From Pseudomonadota bacterium (GTDB lineage Bacteria; Pseudomonadota; Alphaproteobacteria; Rhodospirillales; Magnetospirillaceae), in contig JAEXAH010000152.1 of assembly GCA_023458315.1 (NCBI GenBank), positions 14,864-78,863 of the forward strand: a DNA stretch of 64,000 nucleotides. The letters run 5' to 3'. Within the stretch, counting starts at the first letter, position 1. Each line of letters opens with the position of its first letter. Both the position numbers and the translations under genes were made by a program. The notes under the pieces were generated by a model. That model saw nothing but the letters and a program-made list of their open reading frames with translations. It was not told the origin of the DNA and made no database searches. Below are positions 1-8,616 of this stretch, in pieces.

Positions 1-220
1 CCAGAACCAGGGCGGCGGTGTTGCGCAGGGCAACGCCATCCTCGACCAGCGGCGCCTCGGGGGCCAGCCCCTGGGCCACCCGCCACAGGCGATCGTTGAA
101 CGCCTGGGCGGCGTTCCGCTCGGCCTCGGTTTCGGCGGTATCCAACTCGAGCACGGCCACCTCCATCACCACCGCCAGCGCGATGTCGAGGCGCACCCCG
201 TATTTCACCCAAGCCGCCAT
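1..220 (-). CDS. hypothetical protein, cut off by the window edge
   Basis: An open frame reads leftward from an ATG at 218-220 to the window edge without a stop, giving 73 codons. A strong Shine-Dalgarno GGAGG lies 5 bases upstream of the ATG, so this looks like a real gene start. The visible part is helical, with an acidic middle (ETEAER) and a segment NDRLWRVAQGLAPEAPL. That segment weakly recalls the FlaF flagellar regulator family, but the match is not safe. Only the N-terminal part is in view, so no function is assigned. Confidence 0.5.
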   Translation of the reverse strand, partial: MAAWVKYGVRLDIALAVVMEVAVLELDTAETEAERNAAQAFNDRLWRVAQGLAPEAPLVEDGVALRNTAALVL

Positions 221-406
221 ATCCGCCTCCCACCCGGCCCGTCATAGGCCATTGGTATTGCTCTCTCTGTCACCAATGTGACTGAAAGTGACGGATTTCC
301 CAATCACGCAGGGGGCGCAGACGGCAGGCACTGAGGGATAAACCCTATTATCCTAAGGGTGGATAGGCAGCCACTCGGAAGGGTAGCCACCCCCGACCAT
401 CCCCCG

Positions 407-985
407 CTATTCGAGGCGGGGCAAGGGCGGCGCCACCACGCCGTCCGGCAGGGGGCGAGTGTCGTCGCCCAGCACGCGGTGCATCATCACCACGTCCACC
501 CAGCGGCCGAATTTCAGGCCGACGCCGCGCAGCACGCCTTCCTGGCGAAAGCCCATGGCGCGGTGCAGGGCGATCGAGGACTGGTTGGCGGAATCGCCGA
601 TCACCGCGATCATGCGGCGATAGCCCATTTCGGTGCAGCGTTCGATCAGCCCGCCCAGCAGGGCGCGGCCGACGCCGCGCCGCTGGACGAACGGCGCCAC
701 GTAGATGGAATCTTCCAGCGTGTAGCGATAGGCCGAGCGCGGCCGCCACGGCCCGGCATAGGTGTAGCCCACCACCTCGCCCTGGTCCTCGGCCACCAGA
801 TAGGGCATGCCGCGCTCCAGGGTGGCGGCGCGGCGGCGGCACATCTCCTCGACGCTGGGCGGCGTCTCCTCGAACGAGGCGGCGGTGCGGGTGACATAGA
901 AGGTGTAGATGGACTGGACCTGGGCCATGTCGGCCTCGGTGGCGTCGCGCACCAGCACCGGCAACGGCGATTGCGACAAGGTCAT
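407..985 (-). CDS. GNAT family N-acetyltransferase (PAT/bar-like)
   Basis: Encodes 192 residues of a GNAT fold that would move an acetyl group from acetyl-CoA to a primary amine. The N-terminus (VRDATEADMAQVQSIYTFYV) and the segments SFEETPPS and YTYAGPWRPRSAYRYTLEDSIYV are typical of the phosphinothricin/methionine sulfoximine acetyltransferase branch. The acetyl-CoA loop is QRRGVGRALLGGLI, followed by GFRQEGVLRGVGLKFGRWVDV. The start at 985 overlaps the stop of the upstream amidohydrolase as ATGA, so the two are translationally coupled. A longer in-frame reading exists upstream but lies inside the amidohydrolase gene. The true substrate is unknown; amino-acid analogues are usual for this branch. 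Confidence 0.85.
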   Translation of the reverse strand: MTLSQSPLPVLVRDATEADMAQVQSIYTFYVTRTAASFEETPPSVEEMCRRRAATLERGMPYLVAEDQGEVVGYTYAGPWRPRSAYRYTLEDSIYVAPFVQRRGVGRALLGGLIERCTEMGYRRMIAVIGDSANQSSIALHRAMGFRQEGVLRGVGLKFGRWVDVVMMHRVLGDDTRPLPDGVVAPPLPRLE

Positions 986-1866
986 GGGAAGGCGTGCTCC
1001 CTGCTCAGTTCCGCCAGCACTTGGGCTACCGTGTCCAGGTCGGCGGCCAGACGGTCGAAGCCCGGCAGCTTGGCGTGCCGGGCCTCGTCCATGTAGAGCG
1101 AGCGGTTCAGTTCTATCTGAAGGGCGTGGCACCCCCGGCGCGGCTGGCCGTAATGGCGGGTGGTGTAGCCCCCGGCATAGGGGGTGTTGCGCACCACCCG
1201 ATAGCCCAGCCCGCGAAAGGCATCCTCGGCCACCTGGGTGATCAGCGGCGCGCAGGATGCCCCATAGCAATCGCCCAGCACCACGTCCACCCGCGACAGG
1301 CCGACGTCGCGGTCCATGGGGCCGCCGACCGACGGCATGGAATGGCAATCCACCAGCAACGCCCAGCCAAAGATCGCCCGCGCCTCCTCGACCAGCATGG
1401 ACAGGCGGCGGTGATAGGGGCGATAGAAGCCGCCGATGCGGCGCTCGATCTCGCTGACCGGCAGCTTGCCGTCATAGATGTCGGTGCCGGTGCCCACCAC
1501 CCTGGCGATGGTGCCCAACCCGGCGGCCACGCGTGGGCTGCGGCTGTTGGCGGCGGGCGGCAACGGCCCGGCGAACATGGCCGGGTCCAGTTCATAGGGC
1601 TCGCGGTTGGGATCGACGAAGGCGCGGGGAAAACGGGCGGCCAGCAGCGGCGCGCCATGACGTACCACCGAGGCGAACAATTCGTCGACGAAGCTGTCTT
1701 CGGACCGCCGCAGGCTGTGCGGGTCCAGCCGCGACGCCATGACGAAATCGGCCGGGTACTCGCGCCCGGAATGGGGCGAGGCGAATACCAGCGGCACCGA
1801 CCGTTCCACCGGTTCCAGAACGGTCAGGACCGCGCTGTCGTCGAAAACGTGCGGCATGCTGTCCAT
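982..1866 (-). CDS. N-formylglutamate amidohydrolase
   Basis: A 294-residue cytosolic amidohydrolase of the N-formylglutamate deformylase (HutG/FGase) family, which releases formate and glutamate, usually as the last step of one histidine degradation route. Family motifs seen are VFASPHSGREYP near the N-terminus, RSEDSFVDELF, the segment RAFVDPNREPYELD, LLVDCHSMPS and ALQIELNRSLYM near the C-terminus; the His and Glu residues in these are expected metal ligands. The chosen ATG at 1864-1866 has a second in-frame ATG three codons later. No hut genes are nearby; the only partner is the overlapping acetyltransferase, so the substrate may be another N-formyl amino acid. Confidence 0.85.
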   Translation of the reverse strand: MDSMPHVFDDSAVLTVLEPVERSVPLVFASPHSGREYPADFVMASRLDPHSLRRSEDSFVDELFASVVRHGAPLLAARFPRAFVDPNREPYELDPAMFAGPLPPAANSRSPRVAAGLGTIARVVGTGTDIYDGKLPVSEIERRIGGFYRPYHRRLSMLVEEARAIFGWALLVDCHSMPSVGGPMDRDVGLSRVDVVLGDCYGASCAPLITQVAEDAFRGLGYRVVRNTPYAGGYTTRHYGQPRRGCHALQIELNRSLYMDEARHAKLPGFDRLAADLDTVAQVLAELSREHAFP

Positions 1867-1975
1867 GGCGCTAGGTATTAGCAGGTTGCCGGGCCGCTGT
1901 CACACCGCAGCATGCGCAGCCCCACCCCGCCTTTCGCCCAGGAACAACTTTTTTCATTTTTTCGTCGGGAAGGGC

Positions 1976-2004
1976 TTGCCAAGCGAATCAAAGGCGGTTA
2001 CAAG
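1976..2004 (+). promoter_or_regulatory. sigma70-type promoter for tRNA-Val
   Basis: A -35 box TTGCCA (1976-1981) and a -10 box TACAAG (1999-2004) are separated by exactly 17 bases. They lie 28 bases upstream of the mature tRNA 5' end, which fits a short tRNA leader. Prediction from sequence only. Confidence 0.6.
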
Positions 2005-2031
2005 ACCGCCCTCGACGCCGCCAAGCGGCTC

Positions 2032-2106
2032 GGGCGGTTAGCTCAGCGGTAGAGCACTTCCTTGACATGGAAGGGGTCACAAGTTCGATCCTTGTACCGC
2101 CCACCA
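2032..2106 (+). tRNA. tRNA-Val (anticodon GAC)
   Basis: A full cloverleaf can be read. The acceptor stem GGGCGGT pairs with ACCGCCC, the D-loop is AGCTCAGCGGTAGAGC, and the anticodon stem CTTCC/GGAAG encloses loop TTGACAT with anticodon GAC. The T arm holds the canonical GTTCGATCC, and CCA is encoded at the 3' end. Length is 75 nt. GAC reads GTC/GTT valine codons. A promoter precedes it and a perfect hairpin follows it. Confidence 0.97.
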
Positions 2107-2108
2107 TC

Positions 2109-2145
2109 GAAGGCCCCCAGGGAAACCTGGGGGCCTTCGGCCTTT
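2109..2145 (+). terminator. intrinsic terminator after tRNA-Val
   Basis: A perfect 13-bp stem (2109-2121 with 2126-2138) is closed by a GAAA tetraloop, starting 3 bases after the tRNA CCA end. The following tract is only CGGCCTTT, so the U-run is weak, but stem strength and position support termination or 3' processing. Confidence 0.75.
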
Positions 2146-2252
2146 ATGGCACCACACAACGTCGCGGCCGACGCAAACATGTTTCCATTTGCGTTGGTAA
2201 CCAGATGCGCTAGATGTAGGCTATTCTGGCGACCAAACGGAGCGGATCGCGG

Positions 2253-3614
2253 ATGGCTACGGGCATCTCGGCTCATGAAAAACTGAGCGAAGACGCGTTG
2301 ACGGCGACGATGCCACACAGGGATCCTCACCCTTTGCCCGGCGACAGGGACGAACCGCTTCTGATCTACCCGAACCGCCTTCCGGAATCAGAGATTCTCC
2401 AACCTCTTCCGGCGGGATTCAGCCGCATATCGAAGGGAGGCGTCCCTACCCAGGTTGAAGAGATCAAGCCGAATTCTCTGGTGCTTGCCGACAATCTGTT
2501 CGGCCTGCATGGGCTGATCGCGTCGGGCCAAAAGGCGACGCTGATCTATCTGGACCCGCCCTACAACACGGGCATGGATTTCCAAAGCCGCCAGCTTCAG
2601 CACGCCTACAAGGACACCCGTGGCGTGGCCGCCTATGTCGAGTTCATGCGCCGCCGCCTGATCCTGATGCGTGAGATTCTGGCTGACGACGGCTCGATCT
2701 ACATCCACATCGGCCATCAGATGTTGGCTCATCTCAAGGTCGTGATGGATGAAGTATTCGGAGAGAAAAATTTCAGGAACATCATTGCACGCCGCAAATG
2801 CTCCTCTAAAAATTTCACATCGCTCCAATATGCTAATTTGAGCGACTACATAATTTTTTATACAAAAACATCAAAATACAAGTGGAATAAACCAGGAGAA
2901 CAACCTGAGCAGGCGTGGATCGAGAAGGAATATCCGAAGATCGACGCCCGCGGTCGCTACAAGCTCGTGCCTGTGCATGCCCCTGGCCCCCGCAACGGCG
3001 AGACGGGCTCCATGTGGCGCGGGATGATGCCCCCGCCAGGAAAACACTGGCAATACAAGCCGTCGAAACTAGACGAGTTTGACAAAGCCGGTGAGATACA
3101 TTGGTCGCGGAACGGCAACCCTCGCCGCAAGCTCTACCTGACCACCGACAAGTTGGTTCCTTACACCGATTACTGGGCCGGTTTCCGCGATGCTCACCAC
3201 CAAAGCATCATGATCACCGGCTATCCGACGGAAAAGAACCTGTCGATGCTCAGGATGATCGTCGGCGCCAGCAGCGAGCCGGGCGACCTTGTGGTCGATC
3301 CGTTCTGCGGCTCTGCGACGACCATGCACGCAGCAGACGATCTCGGACGCAAGTGGGTCGGCATCGACGATTCGTTCGCCGCCATGAAGGCTTCGATCAC
3401 GCGTTTCCGCCACGGCCTTGAACCGATGGGCGACTACGTGGATCGCACGACCGAAGTTGAGAGCGAGAATCTCGGCGATACGAAGGCGCTCGATCTGTTC
3501 GACACCGCGAAGAAGAAGAAGTCCCCCTTGCGGCCTGTCGACTTCTCCTTCCTCGTCGATGACGAGCTGCTAGGCGCGTTTGGACCCCAGATTCGGGATC
3601 TTGCCGCCATCTGA
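2253..3614 (+). CDS. DNA (adenine-N6 or cytosine-N4) methyltransferase, beta class
   Basis: A 453-residue DNA methyltransferase that would protect host DNA in a restriction-modification pair. Motif IV DPPYNTG is at residues 101-107 and the AdoMet-binding motif I is DPFCGSATT at about 349-357. That order (catalytic motif before AdoMet motif) marks the beta class of amino-methyltransferases. Between them is a variable region of about 200 residues, where the target recognition domain should lie. The FxGxG glycine is replaced (GSAT instead of GSGT), which some relatives tolerate. The C-terminal 45 bases overlap the convergent endonuclease gene. Codon use and base composition are less G+C-rich than the flanks, strikingly so near 2820-2890. 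Recognition sequence cannot be read from the protein. Confidence 0.88.
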   Translation: MATGISAHEKLSEDALTATMPHRDPHPLPGDRDEPLLIYPNRLPESEILQPLPAGFSRISKGGVPTQVEEIKPNSLVLADNLFGLHGLIASGQKATLIYLDPPYNTGMDFQSRQLQHAYKDTRGVAAYVEFMRRRLILMREILADDGSIYIHIGHQMLAHLKVVMDEVFGEKNFRNIIARRKCSSKNFTSLQYANLSDYIIFYTKTSKYKWNKPGEQPEQAWIEKEYPKIDARGRYKLVPVHAPGPRNGETGSMWRGMMPPPGKHWQYKPSKLDEFDKAGEIHWSRNGNPRRKLYLTTDKLVPYTDYWAGFRDAHHQSIMITGYPTEKNLSMLRMIVGASSEPGDLVVDPFCGSATTMHAADDLGRKWVGIDDSFAAMKASITRFRHGLEPMGDYVDRTTEVESENLGDTKALDLFDTAKKKKSPLRPVDFSFLVDDELLGAFGPQIRDLAAI

Positions 3615-4502
3615 CAGAACGCCGAGCAACCATTCGCGGGTCAGACGTGCCTTCGCAAGCTTGAGCGTCGTCACCCGCACATTGCCATCCCACTGACCAT
3701 CGAGGTCGCAAGCCTCCTGCCATGTGTCATTGTGGATCAAACCCGGTCCATCGGACAGGAACACAAGGCGGAACTTCGTTCCGGTCCGCCGGAAAAACTC
3801 CTTCGCCTTCGTCACCTTCAGAGCGTTAGCGGCCGTGCGGTCATCGGACTGCCCACCACCACGGGTAGCGTCGTAATGGGCGAAACCCACAGCCAGAACC
3901 TGGCGGTCGACCTTTCGGCGAATCACGAAATCACAGGGATAATTTCCGCTGTACTCGGGGAAGATCGTGCTGAGTTCGATGTCCCTGCCGGCGCCGATGG
4001 GGCCTTCGATAGACATGTCCGGGTGGTTTTCTTCAAACCACGGAAAGAAGATGCCGGTGAGCCTGTATCCGACCTGACCACGGGTATCGTATTCGCCAAC
4101 CAGGGCAGCGAGAGCGGCGCGGTATTCCCTCGGAAGCTTGGCGAATTGGACTTTGAGATCGGCAATCGGCTTGAACGTGAAGCCGTAATTGTCGATCAGG
4201 CTCTGGGTGGAAACCTTGGTGATCTTCTTGGTCATCTCGGTGTCCAACACCGGTGCGACGCACCGACGGAACATCTTCAATAGTGACATGCGGGTGTCGG
4301 CATTGAAGGAAGGCGACCTGATCTTCGCCAGCAGATCGCCGCTCGACGACGACGACGCAATCAGGTGGCAGAACAGGTCGATGTCCCCCTCATACTTGGC
4401 ATACAATTCATCGAGGAGCTCGGGGAAACGGATCGCCATGTCGATGGGGGTGACGCAGGTGTTGGGGTCTTTGATCGTGCAGAGGTACTTGTGTCCGGAC
4501 AT
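3570..4502 (-). CDS. probable type II restriction endonuclease
   Basis: A 310-residue protein encoded head-on to the methyltransferase, overlapping its 3' end by 45 bp. This arrangement strongly suggests the cognate nuclease. The middle holds a candidate PD-(D/E)XK-like core: GAGRDIELS (about 170-178), CDFVIRRKVDRQVLAVGFAHYD (190-211) and then RGGGQSDDR. Asp191 and the nearby basic and acidic residues could be catalytic, but this is a guess from spacing. No signal peptide or membrane segment is present. Base composition matches the methyltransferase and not the chromosome flanks, consistent with joint acquisition. I do not recognise a named enzyme. Confidence 0.65.
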   Translation of the reverse strand: MSGHKYLCTIKDPNTCVTPIDMAIRFPELLDELYAKYEGDIDLFCHLIASSSSSGDLLAKIRSPSFNADTRMSLLKMFRRCVAPVLDTEMTKKITKVSTQSLIDNYGFTFKPIADLKVQFAKLPREYRAALAALVGEYDTRGQVGYRLTGIFFPWFEENHPDMSIEGPIGAGRDIELSTIFPEYSGNYPCDFVIRRKVDRQVLAVGFAHYDATRGGGQSDDRTAANALKVTKAKEFFRRTGTKFRLVFLSDGPGLIHNDTWQEACDLDGQWDGNVRVTTLKLAKARLTREWLLGVLSDGGKIPNLGSKRA

Positions 4503-4549
4503 TTTCTGGTCGCCAGGTTGATATGGGCCGAAGCCCCTCTACGACCATC

Positions 4550-5251
4550 CTATAATATCATCGCCAGCCACGGCACCAGCAGGGCGGCGACCACCGCCAT
4601 CAGGCCCATGCCCAGCACGGCGAAGGCGGCGCATTGGCTGCCGACCTGAAGGGCGCGCATGACGCCCAGGGCGTGGCAGGTCAAACCCAGCGCCAGCCCC
4701 ACCGCCGGTTCCGAGCCGATGCGGCACAGCCGCAGCAGCGGCACCCCGAACAGCACGCCGGAAATGCCGGTGACGAAGACGAAGAACACCGCCAGCGACG
4801 GGCTGGTGTCCATCTGCTCGGCCAGGGCCAGGGCGACCGGAGTGGTGACGGCGCGGGTCAGGGTGGACAAGGCCATCTCGCGGCCGCCGCCCAGGGCCAG
4901 CATGGCGGCGGCGAAGGCGCCGCAACTGAGCATGACGGCGCAGGCGGGCAGCACCGCCCGCAGCCCGGCCCGCGCCAGCACGGCGCGATGGCGGTACAGC
5001 GGCAGGGCCAGGGCGACGGTGGCCGGTCCCAACATCAACTGGATGGCCGAGGCGCCGCGCAGGTACTCGGCATAGCTTTGCCCCACCGCCAGCAGATAGA
5101 GATTCACCGCGATGATGGCGAACACCACCGGATTGGCCCAGGCGGCGCCGCGCAGCCGCCGCTGCGCCGTCTCGCCCGCCAGAAAGGCCAGCACGGTGAT
5201 CAGGATGGCGGTCAGGGGATGGTCGCGCAGATGCCACAGGGTGGCGGTCAT
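4550..5251 (-). CDS. LrgB family membrane protein
   Basis: A 233-residue polytopic inner-membrane protein of the LrgB/CidB (YohK) family. Relatives act with LrgA as antiholin-like modulators of autolysis or, in better tested cases, as carriers of small carboxylates such as pyruvate or glycolate. Visible family features are MLGPATVALALPLYRHR, TRAVTTPVALALAEQM, the glycine-rich ISGVLFGVPLL and LGLTCHALGVMRAL near the C-terminus. The ATG at 5249-5251 overlaps the stop of the upstream LrgA gene as ATGA, so translation is coupled. Together with the MocR-type regulator upstream this forms a self-contained regulator-transporter unit. A second LrgAB pair occurs at 36.1-37.2 kb. Confidence 0.85.
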   Translation of the reverse strand: MTATLWHLRDHPLTAILITVLAFLAGETAQRRLRGAAWANPVVFAIIAVNLYLLAVGQSYAEYLRGASAIQLMLGPATVALALPLYRHRAVLARAGLRAVLPACAVMLSCGAFAAAMLALGGGREMALSTLTRAVTTPVALALAEQMDTSPSLAVFFVFVTGISGVLFGVPLLRLCRIGSEPAVGLALGLTCHALGVMRALQVGSQCAAFAVLGMGLMAVVAALLVPWLAMIL

Positions 5252-5589
5252 GCCCGCCCCCACCGCCCCAGCAGGTGGAACAGACCGCCCGCCGCCACCA
5301 GGGCGACGGCGCCGCCCAGCACGACGACCGCCAGGGTCAGCACACCCTGGCGCGCCAGGGCCTCCAGGTGCAGCGACACCCCCACCGCCGAAGGCACGAA
5401 CACCAGTCCGATGCGGCGCAGCACGGCGTCGGCCACCGCGTCCACCGGGGTTTCGGCACGGCCGCGCAGGCACAGCCAGCCGAACAGCAGCAGCATCCCG
5501 GCCAGCGACCCGGGAAACGGCACGCCCAACAGCCGCACCAGCCCTTCACCGGCCAGAGAGAAGGCGACCAGCAGGACGGCGCCGCCCAT
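5248..5589 (-). CDS. CidA/LrgA family membrane protein
   Basis: A 113-residue protein with about four membrane helices, the usual size for the CidA/LrgA (YohJ) family. The segment LLGVPFPGSLAGMLLLFGWLCLR matches the family core (PGxxxGMxLLF), as do VFVPSAVGVSLH and the C-terminal hydrophobic helix. It is expected to work with the LrgB protein encoded by the next gene, either as a holin/antiholin-like pore or as one half of a two-component carboxylate carrier. Its ATG shares one base with the stop of the upstream regulator (TGATG), and its stop overlaps the LrgB start, so all three genes are read from one message. Confidence 0.85.
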   Translation of the reverse strand: MGGAVLLVAFSLAGEGLVRLLGVPFPGSLAGMLLLFGWLCLRGRAETPVDAVADAVLRRIGLVFVPSAVGVSLHLEALARQGVLTLAVVVLGGAVALVAAGGLFHLLGRWGRA

Positions 5590-6983
5590 CACACCACCGA
5601 CAGGGTCATGGTCGGCGGCTGGTCCAGCAGGTCGGCGACCAGGGCCAGCGCCCGCCGGGTTTCCGCGCCATCGGCCAGGGCACCCAGGCACAGCCGCACC
5701 GCCTGGGGCACGTGTTCGCCCACGGCGAAGGCGTCGGCCGCCGCCACCAGCAGGCGGCGAGCGCGCAACTGGCCGACGAAATCGGCCCGCGCCCAATCCT
5801 CGGGCAGGGTCAGCCACAGATGGAAGGCGTCGGGATCGGATCGATAACTGCCGGGCGGCAGCATCTCGGCCGCCACCCGCTGGCGCAGACGGGCCTCGGC
5901 GCGGATGCCGTCGCGCAGTTCGTCCGCCAGCCCCGAGGTGATCCAGCGGGTGGCCACCGCCGCCGTCAGCGGCGCGGCGGCCAGCGAGGTCGCGCGCAGC
6001 GCCCCGGTCAGACGCAGGGCCTGGCGGCGGTCGGGCGCCACCAGATAGCCGACGCGCAAGGCGGGCGACAGGCATTTCGCCAGCCCGGCGACGTAATGGA
6101 CCACGTCGGGGCCGAACGCCGCCAGCGGCGGCGGCCCGTCCTCGGGCAGCATGCCGTAGGCGTCGTCCTCGATGATCGCCACGCCATGCTGGCGGGCGAT
6201 GTCCACGATTTCGGCCCGGCGGTCGGCGCCCAGGGTGACGGTGGTCGGATTGTGCAGGGTCGGGTTGACGTACAGCGCCTTGGGCGCATGGGCGCGACAG
6301 GCGGCGCGGAAGGCATCGGGCAGCAGGCCGCCGTCGTCCATGGCGACCCCCACCAGCCGCACCCCCACCTGCCCGGCCAGGGCGCGCAGGCCGGGATAGG
6401 TCAGTTCCTCGGTCAGAATGGTGTCGCCCGCCGCCGCCAGCGACGTCACCAGCGCCAGCAACGCCCCCTGGGCACCGGGACAGACCAGCAACCGCTCGGC
6501 CCCCAGCCCCGGCAGGCGGCCGGACAGCCAGCGCAGACCGGCGGCACGGTCTTCCTCGGTTCCGGCATTGTCGCCATAGCCCATCAGCCGCCGCTCGGGA
6601 AAGGCCAGCATCTGCTCGGCCATGTCCTGGCGCAGACGGGCCAGCAGGGTCGCATCGGCGGGCGGCGGCGGCGCGTTCATGGCCATGTCGACGAATCCGC
6701 CCTCGGCGGGTTCGGCGCGCGGCGTCGCGGCGCCGCGCGACTGCACGAAGGTTCCCTGCCCCACCCGGCCAACCACCAGCCCGCGCCGCTGCGCCTCGCC
6801 ATAGGCCCGCGAGACGGTGGTGAAATCCAGGCCAAGCTGCTCGGCCAGCAGCCGCAACGGCGGCAGCTTGGCCCCGGCGCCCAGGGCGCCGCTGCGAATG
6901 TCGGCGGCGATCGCGTCGGCGATGGCCTGATAGACGGGCTTGCCCGGTTCCAGTCGGGGCAGCCACCCGTTCTCCACGCTCAT
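5589..6983 (-). CDS. MocR-type (GntR HTH plus aminotransferase domain) transcriptional regulator
   Basis: A 464-residue MocR-family regulator: an N-terminal GntR winged helix (about 1-80; PVYQAIADAIAADI, KLPPLRLLAEQLGLDFTTVSRAY, GRVGQGTFV) fused to a fold-type I aminotransferase-like domain. The domain keeps the PLP region, with YVNPTLHNPTTVTL, IIEDDAYG and the putative Schiff-base lysine in YVAGLAKCLSPALRVGYLV. Such proteins bind PLP and sense an amino acid or amine rather than catalysing transamination. The start at 6983 was chosen because AAGG precedes it and the HTH begins soon after. It is coupled to lrgA by TGATG overlap, so it probably controls its own operon. Confidence 0.88.
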   Translation of the reverse strand: MSVENGWLPRLEPGKPVYQAIADAIAADIRSGALGAGAKLPPLRLLAEQLGLDFTTVSRAYGEAQRRGLVVGRVGQGTFVQSRGAATPRAEPAEGGFVDMAMNAPPPPADATLLARLRQDMAEQMLAFPERRLMGYGDNAGTEEDRAAGLRWLSGRLPGLGAERLLVCPGAQGALLALVTSLAAAGDTILTEELTYPGLRALAGQVGVRLVGVAMDDGGLLPDAFRAACRAHAPKALYVNPTLHNPTTVTLGADRRAEIVDIARQHGVAIIEDDAYGMLPEDGPPPLAAFGPDVVHYVAGLAKCLSPALRVGYLVAPDRRQALRLTGALRATSLAAAPLTAAVATRWITSGLADELRDGIRAEARLRQRVAAEMLPPGSYRSDPDAFHLWLTLPEDWARADFVGQLRARRLLVAAADAFAVGEHVPQAVRLCLGALADGAETRRALALVADLLDQPPTMTLSVV

Positions 6984-7050
6984 CGCCTTGTGCCTTTCGC
7001 GTTCATGCTTCGCCGCCTCAAGTATGGCAGCACGCCGCACACCCCCGCAA

Positions 7051-8490
7051 TCACCGATCCCCCGGAATGAACATGGCCGGGCGGTCGGCGATCGTGCCGT
7101 CATGCAGGTCGGTCAGGCGGAACGTCACCGGCATCGAATCGGCCGGAACCTGCCCGGGGCCGACCCGCACCGACACGCGATGGACGGTGACGTCGCCCGC
7201 CGCCGCCGCCAGATCGGTGCCGTCCTGGCCCTGCACCTCGGCCACCGCGCCGGGCAGGCCGTGCAGCGTCAGCGCCACCCGCCGGGCGGCACCCTCGCGG
7301 TTGATGACCTTGACGGTGTAATCGTTGCGCAGGCCGCCGTCGGACAACGCCACCGCCACCGGCGCGCGGTCGTGCAGCACGTTGAGGTCCAGCATGCGCC
7401 GCGACGCCCCGGCCACCGCCATGCCCGCCAGGGTGACGGCGATGATCAGGCCATAGGCCACCAGCCGCGGACGGCGGTACCACACCTGGGCCGGAAGGCG
7501 CGGCGCGTCGGCGGCGGCATGGGACAGCGGTCGCCAGCCCACCAGATCCGGCGGCAACCCGAAGCGCGGCATCACCGAATTGCACGCATCGACGCACAGG
7601 CCGCAGCCGATGCAATCCATCTGCATGCCGTCACGGATGTCGATGCCCACCGGGCAGACATGGACGCACAATTTGCAATCGACGCAATGGCCGCGCCCGT
7701 CGAACGACTGGCCCTGGCGGGCATGGCCGCGCCCTTCGCCGCGCGCCGGGTCATAGGCGACGATCACTGAATCCTGGTCCAGCATGGCGCCCTGAAGACG
7801 CGGCCAGGGGCACATGTAGACGCAGACCTGTTCGCGCGCCCATCCCGCCAGGGTGTAGGTCATGGCGGCGAAGAACAGCACGAAGCCGTACAGCACCAAT
7901 CCGGCGCGGCCGGTCAGCAGGTCGGCGACGGCGGTCGGCGCGTCGTTGAAGAACAACAGGAAGGCGATTCCGGTCCACACCGACACCGCCAGCCACAGGG
8001 CGTGGGTGGTGACGCGCTTGAACAGCTTGTCGGCATTCCACGGCGCCCGGTCCAGCTTGAGCCGGGCATTGCGGTCGCCCTCGACCTGGCGTTCGATCCA
8101 CACGAAGATGTCGGTCCACACCGTCTGGGGACAGGCGAAACCGCACCACACGCGGCCGCGCAGGGCCGTGACCAGGAACAGGCCGATGGCCGCCACCACC
8201 AGGATGCCGGTCAGGAAATAGAATTCCTGCGGCCAGATCACCCAATCCAGGAAATAGGCGCGCATGCCGACGAAGTCGAACAGCACCGCCTGATCCGGCT
8301 GGCCCGGCCCGCGATCCCAGCGCAGCCACGGCACCAGCGCCAGCACCAGCAGCAGGCCGCGCACGATGGCGGTCTTCAGGGCGCGGTTGCGACCCACGAC
8401 CTTGCGCGGATGGATGCGGGGCGTTTCCGCGTACAGGCTGACGTCCTTGGCGGCCGCCGGACGCAGGGCGGAGGGGGATTGATCGGTCAC
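7051..8490 (-). CDS. ccoG: cytochrome c oxidase accessory protein CcoG (RdxA/FixG)
   Basis: A 479-residue membrane ferredoxin needed for copper insertion in cbb3 oxidase assembly, probably as a cupric reductase. The N-terminal half carries about five membrane helices with the family motif WCGFACPQTVWTD (115-127) and CVYMCPWPRLQGAM. Two 4Fe-4S sets follow, CVDCKLCVHVCP (269-280) and CIGCGLCVDAC (293-303). A last helix at about 345-365 leads to a periplasmic immunoglobulin-like domain. Length is typical. No cco structural genes are adjacent. Downstream on the same strand, 67 bp away, is the MocR regulator. Confidence 0.95.
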   Translation of the reverse strand: MTDQSPSALRPAAAKDVSLYAETPRIHPRKVVGRNRALKTAIVRGLLLVLALVPWLRWDRGPGQPDQAVLFDFVGMRAYFLDWVIWPQEFYFLTGILVVAAIGLFLVTALRGRVWCGFACPQTVWTDIFVWIERQVEGDRNARLKLDRAPWNADKLFKRVTTHALWLAVSVWTGIAFLLFFNDAPTAVADLLTGRAGLVLYGFVLFFAAMTYTLAGWAREQVCVYMCPWPRLQGAMLDQDSVIVAYDPARGEGRGHARQGQSFDGRGHCVDCKLCVHVCPVGIDIRDGMQMDCIGCGLCVDACNSVMPRFGLPPDLVGWRPLSHAAADAPRLPAQVWYRRPRLVAYGLIIAVTLAGMAVAGASRRMLDLNVLHDRAPVAVALSDGGLRNDYTVKVINREGAARRVALTLHGLPGAVAEVQGQDGTDLAAAAGDVTVHRVSVRVGPGQVPADSMPVTFRLTDLHDGTIADRPAMFIPGDR

Positions 8491-8616
8491 GACATACCTC
8501 GCAGCGCAGGGAACACCCCCGCGCCAGCCGCGCGGGATGGCCGGACGATACGATCAATCAACCCAAACAATCAAGCCGATTGTATGGATTATATTAGCTA
8601 ATGATGGATAATACAG

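Noticed and set aside
2196..2202. A GGTAACC palindrome upstream of the DNA methyltransferase gene
   Set aside because: A 7-base palindrome is expected by chance, and the recognition site of the system is unknown.
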